Notes under the pieces: model-generated
Told to the model about the DNA's origin: nothing
What the model saw: the letters and a program-made list of their open reading frames with translations, nothing else
The model's database searches: none
Origin: Glomus cerebriforme
Taxonomy: Eukaryota; Glomeromycota; Glomeromycetes; Glomerales; Glomeraceae
Assembly (NCBI GenBank): GCA_003550305.1
Contig: QKYT01000119.1
Location: 154,579-167,553 of the forward strand
DNA: 12,975 nucleotides
Reading direction: 5' to 3'
Shown here: positions 6,355-12,975 of the stretch, piece by piece
Numbering within the stretch: position 1 is the stretch's first letter
Layout of the letters: every line of letters begins with the position of its first letter
Program-made: the position numbers and the translations under genes

Positions 6355-9038
6355 CTAATTTTTATCTAAAATTGGCAAACCTAATTTTAAATCATTTTTA
6401 AATTTAAAGGTTGTTAATTTTATTTGAGCATCTATATCTCCTTGTTTAGCTGATTTTTCATACCAATAAATTGCCTCATTTATATATTTTTTGATCCCAT
6501 TTTCTTCATATTCTTCATATATATTAGCAAGATTATATTGAGCTGTACGATATCCTAAATTTGCAGCTTTTTGATATAATTCAAATGCTTTTTTTTTATT
6601 AACACTTGTTCCAATTCCATGTTGATAACAAAATCCTAAATTATTTATTCCATTTGCATTTTCCAAATTGGCAGCTTTTTGATATAATTCAAATGCTTTT
6701 TGTTTATTAACACTTGTTCCAATTCCATGTTGATAACAATCTCCTAAATTATTTATTCCATCTAAAAGTCCTAAATTAGCAGCCTTTTGATATAATTCAA
6801 ATGCTTTTTGTTTATTACTACCAATCCCATTTCCATGCTGATAACAATATCCTAAATTATTAATTCCTGATGCATTTCCTAAATTAGCAGTCTTTTGATA
6901 TAGTTCAAATGCTTTTTTTTGATTAATTTCAGTTCCAATTCCTTTTTCATAACAATATCCTAAATTATTTATTCCATCCAAAAGTTCTAAATCAGCAGCT
7001 TTTTGATATAATATAAATGCTTTTTGTTTAACACTAGTTCCGATTCCATACTGATAACAATATCCTAAATTATTTATTCCTAACGCATTTCCTAAATTTG
7101 CAGCCTTTTGATATAATACAAATGCTTTTTGTTTATCAACACTAGTTCCAATACCATTTTTATAACAATATCCTAAATTATTTATTCCACTTGCATTTTC
7201 TAAATTTGCGGCTTTTTGATATAACTCAAATGCTTTTTGTTTATCAATATTAATTCCAATTCCATCATCATAACATACTCCTAAATTATTTATTCCATAT
7301 GCATTTTCTAAATCTGCAGCCGTTTGAAACAATTCAAATGCTTTTTGTTTATCAATACTAGTTCCAATACCAAGATTGTTAAATATTCCAAGTAAAACAA
7401 TAGCATTTGAAAAATTTTGATTATTTATTAACCAATTATAAATTTCTTGTAAAGTTACATTAAGATTACTAAGATAATTGAGAACCTTATATTTTAATTC
7501 TTCTTCATTTTTTATGGTATAAGGAAGAAAAACCATTTCATTAACCATTACACTAAAAGCATTTGCAGGTAAAATGGTTTTATTTATAATTTGATCACTT
7601 GGCGGCATTGAAGATTCTATTTCTTCTGTATTCATTTCATTAAAATTTTGAATAACTTGAGATAAATCTCCATGTAATGAATTATTAATAATATTTATAA
7701 TATTTTCAGGATTTTCAATAGTATTTGAAATGATATGCTGGTTACTTAATTGTTGGTTACTTAATAATCGGATATTCTTATTATTATAAAGGTGAAAATC
7801 TTTTATAGTGATATCTTCTTTTGTAATAATTGCCTTTAATTCATCAACTACCTGATTGATTATTGGACGTTTATCTGGTTCGCCATTCCAACAATCTACA
7901 AAAATAAAACCTTTAATTAAACAAAATTAATCATAAATCATAAGTTTAAATTATATTTACCTTCATAGATTTTTACATAAGATTCAGGTGTATCAGGAGA
8001 AGGAGTTTCTCTATGACCTTGTAAAATTTCCAAAGCCAATCCAATATCATGTTGTTCTTCACAAAAAGGTGGTTGACCACTAGATATTTCCCATAAGAGT
8101 ACACCAACACTGTAAACATCACTCTTTTCATTTAATGAATATACTTGTATTTGGTTATTGCTATCTCTACTTCGATTAAATCNTTTTGGATCAACATAAG
8201 GAAGCATTCCAAATATTTTTGATTGAAGATTGGATGATTCATCAATCCTTTTTGATAAACCAAAATCCGCTAATTTAATTGTATTTTGATGGATTAATAT
8301 GTTTTTGGAATGCTATTATTAAATAAAATAAATAAATTAGAATATATAAAATTAAAAAATACTCATACTTACTGTATAATATTACATATAAACGAATTAC
8401 CAAATCACGATGCATAATTCCTTCATCATGTAAGCATGATACAGCATAAACCAGTTGAAAAGCAATATTAAATTTATCATTCCAAGTAAGAAGTTCAAAA
8501 TGTTCTTTCAAATAGTTTCGGAGAGTACCACTATCAGCATACTCCATTACCAATGAATATTTTTTTCTTTGATTTTCTTTTTTAAAAAAAAAAAATAATT
8601 CATAAAGTTAATTAATTGTATTAAAGCTTTTTTATAAAATATTAAAACTTAATATACCCCAATAGGAAGTGATACCATAAAAACTGATAATATTTTCATG
8701 AAAATCAACTTCACGCTGAAGTTTAATCTAACGAATAAAATATATAATATTGAATTAGAAACGTACAGTATATATCATGGAATATATATTATTATTATAA
8801 TTACCTCACGAACAATTTCTTTAGCTGTGGCGTTATTGAAATTATAGAAAAATTTCAGTGCCAAATATTTATGAGAATTTTTCCAATTTGCACGATAAAC
8901 TATTCCAAAAGCACCGGTATCAATTTCTTGAGTATTGTAAAAATTATCAAATTCATAATATTTAATGAGTTTATTAGAAATAGCATTTTCAATCCAATCA
9001 ATCCACTCATTTGAATTATTATTAAAGTTATTAAACAT
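6355..9038 (-). CDS. TKL-like protein kinase with C-terminal Sel1 repeats
   Basis: Five exons join in phase: 9038-8805, 8727-8658, 8576-8401, 8312-7961 and 7895-6355 (introns of 77, 81, 88 and 65 nt, all GT..AG), giving 790 residues and a TAG stop. The kinase domain fills about residues 37-300: glycine loop [10 protein letters not shown] (39-48), ATP-binding Lys62 in LALKFF, HRDLHSKN (157-164, catalytic Asp159), DFG (176-178), [12 protein letters not shown] and the closing [10 protein letters not shown]. All catalytic residues are present, but the first loop glycine is Asp40. From about residue 440 to the end lie Sel1 repeats with [10 protein letters not shown] and GINNLGYCY, which in other proteins form a helical protein-binding surface. 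The combination is common in arbuscular mycorrhizal fungi. It probably phosphorylates Ser/Thr in a signalling complex; the substrate is unknown. An N at 8183 leaves one codon (NGA) unresolved, and TGA is one possible reading. Start chosen because [11 protein letters not shown] before the loop is typical of the family. Confidence 0.9.
6592..7344 (-). repeat. Coding tandem repeat of 108-bp Sel1 units
   Basis: Seven consecutive units inside the kinase-Sel1 gene, six of 36 codons and one of 35 (the fourth-last unit boundary lacks one residue, TSVKQ in place of TSVDKQ), followed by an eighth diverged copy. The units are alike at DNA level as well as protein level, which points to recent expansion or conversion. 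Each encodes [10 protein letters not shown], then a short variable patch (LENAS, LGNAL, LELLD), then GINNLGYCY and a GIGTSV turn. Confidence 0.9.
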
Positions 9039-9060
9039 TGTGGGTGTGAGAAAATTCTTG

Positions 9061-9150
9061 CTGCGGACTGCGGAAAATCGGAAAATTTTTTATATGTTTA
9101 GAGAAAAAAACAAATTTTTTTCTTTCATTTTCTTTTTAACTATTTATAAA
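9061..9150 (-). promoter_or_regulatory. Candidate core promoter and 5' leader of the kinase-Sel1 gene
   Basis: On the minus strand, TATA-like words lie at 9150-9141 (TTTATAAATA) and 9093-9088 (TATAAA), about 105 and 50 nt before the start codon. Between them and the ATG is an unusual pair of exact tandem repeats, CTGCGGA at 9061-9067 and 9068-9074, and CGGAAAAT at 9071-9078 and 9079-9086 (plus-strand sequence). The function is inferred from position only. Confidence 0.35.
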
Positions 9151-9164
9151 ATGAAAGTGCTGTG

Positions 9165-9865
9165 ACCAAAAGTTGTGAAACTGTCGATTATTTCATTTCT
9201 TAATTAGGAAAAAATTAAAGATCACCGCTTATCAACCTAAAAAATTCATTCAGATAAAATTATAACAGATAATGTTTTATTAAGATTGAACTTTTTTATT
9301 AATTTTAATGTCAATACTAGAGGTGCAGACTTTTGATAATGATATGGTCTCAAACTACGTCACGTCATTTATGTAACTCTATAAAGTTTTGACATATTAC
9401 GTAACTAAAAAACATATAGTTTTTCTATTTATTTTATTTATTTACAATGGAAACTTTATATAAATGCAGAGTTCACATTAAAAGTTTAAGTGTAAAATTC
9501 AAGGGTGCAAAGTTTATGTGAAGTCTATATATAATTCTCGCAAAAATGCGTATCAGATATGGTAGTAATTTTTGTATTTAAATAAATTTGCACGTAAAAT
9601 TTTAATCTTGATATTTAGTCAAAATAAAAAAATAAAATTACTATAGCAAGAATAATCCAATTTGAGCAAGAATGTTTTACAAATTGAATTCCATTTTATT
9701 ATAATTTTATATGGATTTTTAATGTTTTAATCACACTAGATTATAAAATATGCATTTTTTTTTTATATTCAATTAATAATAAATAACTTTACAATTTACA
9801 AATAAAAAAAGTCGCTTGATTTTATTTTCATAATAATAGTTATTTAATCAACTATTATATTAAAA
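9165..9865. other. A+T-rich intergenic region upstream of the kinase gene
   Basis: No gene is seen. At 9356-9368 stands TACGTCACGTCAT, two overlapping ACGTCA words like the site bound by CREB/ATF-type bZIP proteins. It lies about 320 bp upstream of the kinase start. Another ACGTCAT is at about 10317. Whether these are used cannot be told from sequence. Confidence 0.45.
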
Positions 9866-10010
9866 TTTGTCTTTATTCATCAAACTACCTGATTGATATA
9901 AATTTGTAATTGTTCGTTACCATTTCAAAAAGAATTGACAAATTTCGAGATCAAGAATCAAACTGGACTAAATGAACTAATGCATTTTTGGAGTGTTATT
10001 ATTAATAAGA
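9866..10010 (-). pseudogene. Decayed fragment of a related protein kinase gene
   Basis: Plus-strand 9872-9897 matches the kinase-gene segment encoding [10 protein letters not shown] in exon 5 with one inserted base. Plus-strand 9985-10010 resembles the exon 4/intron 3 junction of the same gene (TCCAAAAA after an intron end, here AATAATAAC in place of AATAATAG). The stretch between can be aligned loosely to the exon 4 [10 protein letters not shown] region; the rest of exon 4 and intron 4 is missing. Because intron sequence is retained, it looks like a DNA-level duplicate and not a processed copy. Too broken to make a protein. Confidence 0.5.
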
Positions 10011-10339
10011 TGATTATGAAATACTGAACATATTAAATATCTTAATTTGAAATTTATTTATCTCTTATATTTAGAAACCTTTTATTTTTCAGCTCAAATA
10101 TTCATATTTCGAAATTCAAAATTATTTTAAAAATTATAAATTTAGACTTTTAATTGAAAATAAATATTTGGATATTTTAGAATAAAAAAAAATCAATTAA
10201 AAATTTGAATTATACTAGATATGTCATTGATTTATTTCATAAATTTTTATTAGTATTGTTTTTTAACACTGGTCGAAATTATAATCTTCGGCCAGGATAA
10301 TATTTATAACTACATTACGTCATGATAGATGATACTTTC
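10011..10339. other. A+T-rich spacer
   Basis: I see no gene or clear repeat in this stretch, which separates the kinase fragment from the F-box-like pseudogene. Confidence 0.5.
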
Positions 10340-11445
10340 TCATGCCTCTATTGATTGTCTTAAAAAAATTTTGAGTATTTAGAAAATGCTAAAGCCACTT
10401 TATATTCATTTTTATTATAAATCGTCTCTGGTGTAGGAGAAAATTTTGGAATTTCAAAACTGCTCCTAAATCAATTCTTGATACTTTAATTGCCTGTCTT
10501 CCTAACGAATCGATAATTGAAAATGGAGTTATTATTCACAAACTTCAAAACCTCCGTTTTTTAATTATCCATCATTTGCAAAAAAAAATTCTTTCAATTT
10601 ATAATCTGATAAGTTTATTTGAACATCACGATCCATGTCCTAAAAATTTATGAAACAAATTTCTTCTTCCAAATTTCATTAGTTTTCCTGGAGCGAGAGA
10701 TTGTTCAACAAATCTTTTAAAATTAAGTTGTAGTTCAAATGTTTATCCTGGATTTTTTCATCAACTATCTCTAATATGTCACAATATTCAATCATTATAT
10801 ATAAGATATGATGATAGTTTTCCGATTGAATCGAGAGATTTAATTTCTTCACAAAATAATCTAAAATCTTTAACATTCATACGATTTAATGATGTATGTG
10901 ATTATGCGTTTGCATCTCCAAATAGTGATTGTATGAAGATTGTACCCCATTGACAAAACATTCAAATACATTACAAGATTACATTTAGAGGGGTATGGAA
11001 ATTATGGTTCATCATCATTCATTACTAAATTCACAAATGAAAATGCTGAAGATTTTAAGGAAATACAATATCATACTTTTCCATACTTAGAAAATTTACA
11101 TTTCGGTTGTCCAGATGTTGAAATATTAATTAAATTCTTAGAAATCAATGGAAAGACTTTAAACAAATGTTATGCAAATGATATGATAAGTCATTATATA
11201 TAGCTATAGCTAGATTTTGTCCAAACCTGAAATCATTATATACTGAGGAGCATTAAAAGCAATTTTTATTAATTGTATTTACTTAGAAAGTATTTGTATT
11301 AATTTACATTGAAAGGGAAAGAATTGTTGGAACTTGTTGCCAGATATTCACCAGAAAATTTTCATGAATTAAAATTTGTCCAGATGATTGGGAATCATTT
11401 TTTACTAGTTGGAAAGATCGTAGGAACATCAAATGTCACTAACTT
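10340..11445 (+). pseudogene. F-box/LRR-like protein pseudogene
   Basis: Joined over several frames, this matches the F-box plus leucine-rich-like proteins that form a very large family in Glomeromycotina. At about 10370-10435 it encodes EYLENAKATLYSFLL and then NRLWCR in a shifted frame, the core of the F-box. One long frame, 10471-10950, begins SILDTLIACLPNES and continues with FPGARDCSTNLLKLSCSS and FFHQLSLICHNIQSLYI; it holds a TGA at 10651-10653. A +1 shift near 10940 leads to RLHLEGYG, SSSFITKFTN and LIKFLEINGKTLNKCY, ending with TAG at 11201-11203. Further shifts give IARFCPNLKSLY, ELLELVARYSPENFHELKF and PDDWESFFTSWKDR. In life such proteins would link substrates to an SCF ubiquitin ligase; this copy cannot. 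Confidence 0.85.
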
Positions 11446-11907
11446 GACAAACATGTGAAGTATTGATTAAATCTAAATAAAATGTCATGATTATATGAGA
11501 GCTTATAAATATTTATCATACATAATTTTTAGGTTTTTGTTTATTAAATATGTAAAATTATAACGCACAAAAATATGAACCATAACTCGTTTTGACAAAT
11601 TTAATATTACACAAAATTTATAAGACAAAAATAAAATCAAATTAAAAAATACAACAGATGATGCAAAGGCGCAAAAAAATATGAACTGTGACTCATGTAT
11701 ATCATTATACTTTACTTGACTATAGATTAAGTATTAATTTAATATTGATTACAAATTTTTTGAAATTATGATTACATAATAAGTTCTCATGACATATCCT
11801 TTGTAAATTTTACGAAGGTATAATATATAAATGAAAAAATAACATTAATAAATACCACCAGTTTTTTCTTTATAATTTTATCCTTCCTTTTTTTTCCTTT
11901 AAACTCC
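11446..11907. other. A+T-rich stretch with one short direct repeat
   Basis: No gene is seen. A 27-bp imperfect direct repeat occurs at 11564-11590 and 11670-11696 (core AAAAATATGAAC, 5 differences), 106 bp apart. Confidence 0.55.
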
Positions 11908-12107
11908 CTCTTATCTTCCTTATACTGTTATAAGATCTTCCTCTATCAGGCGAAAAACCAGTTAGTTAGTTGAGTATCTCCTAACTGGCTGTTTGGTTCT
12001 TTTTTCTCTCTTATCTTCCTTATACTGTATATGTCTTCCTCATATCAGGCAAGAAAAAACCAGTCAGATAGTTGAGTATCTCCTAACTGGCTGGTTTGGT
12101 TTAGCAT
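11908..12107. repeat. Two tandem 100-bp units, each with a hairpin
   Basis: The unit starting CTCTTATCTTCCTTATACTG at 11908 starts again at 12008, exactly 100 bp later, and the two stay alike through the ends TAACTGGCTG(G)TTTGGTT. Each unit has an inverted repeat. In the first, CCAGTTAG at 11958-11965 pairs with CTAACTGG at 11981-11988. In the second, 15-nt arms at 12057-12071 and 12083-12097 pair at 13 positions plus one possible G-U. Both loops include TTGAGTATCTC. Confidence 0.85.
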
Positions 12108-12640
12108 CAGGAATATTTTAATGTAAAGTATTCCAAAAGTCTGTATTATGCCATAATTTTTCATAATANTTATGTTTCTATCATAGTACTTCATATGTCT
12201 ATAGTAACATAATATTTACAAAATACTATTGATAAAGTATTCAAATACTCCATATACTGTATTTATATGACTATAATAATTATGTAGTACTACTGGAAAA
12301 TACTTTGCAGACTTACATTAAAGATAAAATACTTCATATACTTACAGATCAAAATATTTACACATTATTACATGTCAAAATACTTCAAAATATTTCATAT
12401 GAAATTTACCATTTATAATTTTATGAATATAAAATAAAATAAATAAATAAATAAAGTATATTTACAAGTTTTTAACAAAAATAAAAGTAGCTGAAATTAT
12501 ATGGCTAAAATGATAACTATTGGTAGTTCAATTGGATTTCAAAATAAAATTGTGGCTGAAATTATCCATCTTCCAAATACAAATAATAAATACAAAATTA
12601 AGTAAATAAATAAAAATAAATGTATATATTATGCCTCAGA
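12108..12640. other. A+T-rich stretch with scattered AAATACTTCATAT-like words
   Basis: No gene is seen. AATACTTCATAT, AAATACTTCAAAAT and similar words recur irregularly between 12190 and 12400. An ambiguous base is at 12169. Confidence 0.5.
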
Positions 12641-12659
12641 TGTCAATCTGCATCAGGTG

Positions 12660-12693
12660 ACAACTGACACATGTCAGGGTATCAATCGATACC
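12660..12693. repeat. Cluster of short inverted repeats
   Basis: CTGACACATGTCAG (arms CTGACA/TGTCAG) is followed directly by GGTATC-AATC-GATACC at 12678-12693. The cluster is richer in G+C than its surroundings. It could be part of a small element end or a protein-binding site; nothing decides between these. Confidence 0.5.
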
Positions 12694-12708
12694 ACAATAA
12701 AGTTCTCT

Positions 12709-12950
12709 ATAAGTAAATATTTTTTTATTAATAAAATTTCCTTTTATATTATAAGTAAACTTGTATGTTATACTAAATTACATATACAGTCATCCCCCAT
12801 ATAATTACCTCCTTTATAGTCACAATTCCCTTTAATCACATCATTTGTTAGTCCTGATCTTATTATATATAACTAGGAAGGCGTCATATTGAAGTTAAGG
12901 AATTACTACCACCACCACTAATTTTTATAATAAGTAAATATTTTTTTATT
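12709..12950. repeat. Identical 21-bp direct repeat bracketing 12730-12929
   Basis: The 21 bases at 12709-12729, starting ATAAGTAAATA and then T-rich, recur without change at 12930-12950. The sequence is simple, so chance is possible, but the copies lie on both sides of the putative transposon end. Confidence 0.5.
12787..12860 (+). mobile_element. Possible left end of a pogo-like DNA transposon
   Basis: TA at 12785-12786 is followed by CAGTCATCCCCCATATAATT and then by ACCTCC, ATAGTCAC and TAATCACATC words. An outer CAGT after TA and repeated subterminal A.TCAC words are typical of pogo/Fot1-type Tc1/mariner elements in fungi. The opposite inverted end is not found in the window, so the element either runs past the right edge or is a solo remnant. 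Assigned by resemblance alone. Confidence 0.35.
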
Positions 12951-12975
12951 TTTTTTAGTTATTGAAGTAAATGTT

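Noticed and set aside
7938..9038. Three separate small minus-strand genes
   Set aside because: They are exons of one kinase gene read through into introns; GT..AG boundaries join them in phase with the Sel1 part.
8965..9165. Plus-strand open frame of 66 codons
   Set aside because: It overlaps kinase exon 1 and its leader on the other strand and shows no coding character.
10679..10876. Minus-strand open frame of 65 codons
   Set aside because: It is antisense to the F-box-like pseudogene, whose plus-strand translation is clearly homologous.
1..12975. tRNA or rRNA genes
   Set aside because: I saw no cloverleaf with A and B box motifs and no conserved rRNA segments on either strand, though a covariance search was not possible.

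Overview
The window looks like nuclear DNA of an arbuscular mycorrhizal fungus (Glomeromycotina, most like Rhizophagus). This is inferred from four things: extreme A+T richness, short introns with GT..AG ends and CTAAC-type branch sites, a kinase plus Sel1-repeat gene of the kind expanded in these fungi, and a decayed F-box/leucine-rich-like gene beside many broken transposons. No database search was possible, so the species is not established.

Layout. 1-1370: a tandem array of about 125-bp units, each built like an intron plus a tiny exon (5' GTAAGT, a 3-nt-offset hairpin, a T-rich stretch, a CTAAC branch site, TTTTTGTAG, then 20-41 nt of exon-like sequence). It is cut by the left window edge. 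1371-2518: A+T-rich DNA without a gene. 2519-2849: a small element with about 37-bp inverted ends flanked by TA. 2890-5960: wreckage of Ty3/gypsy retrotransposons. A protease-reverse transcriptase part lies on the minus strand. A gag part and an RNase H part lie on the plus strand. The minus-strand part is split by a clean 502-bp hAT-type MITE (12-bp perfect inverted ends, 8-bp target duplication).

6355-9038: the one apparently intact gene, minus strand, five exons, 790 residues. It has an N-terminal TKL-like protein kinase domain and a C-terminal run of near-identical 36-residue Sel1 repeats. Its likely core promoter lies just above 9038. 9866-10010 holds a decayed fragment of a related kinase gene. 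10340-11445 is a frameshifted F-box/LRR-like pseudogene on the plus strand. 11446-12975 is A+T-rich and gene-free, with a 100-bp tandem duplication carrying hairpins (11908-12107) and what may be one end of a pogo-like DNA transposon (from 12787).

Only the kinase-Sel1 gene can be called functional with confidence; it would act as a signalling kinase with a protein-interaction tail. The rest is transposon and gene debris. The most unusual item is the intron-and-micro-exon array at the left edge: its hairpin differs between units partly by pair-preserving changes, and its exon lengths keep phase in part of the array.
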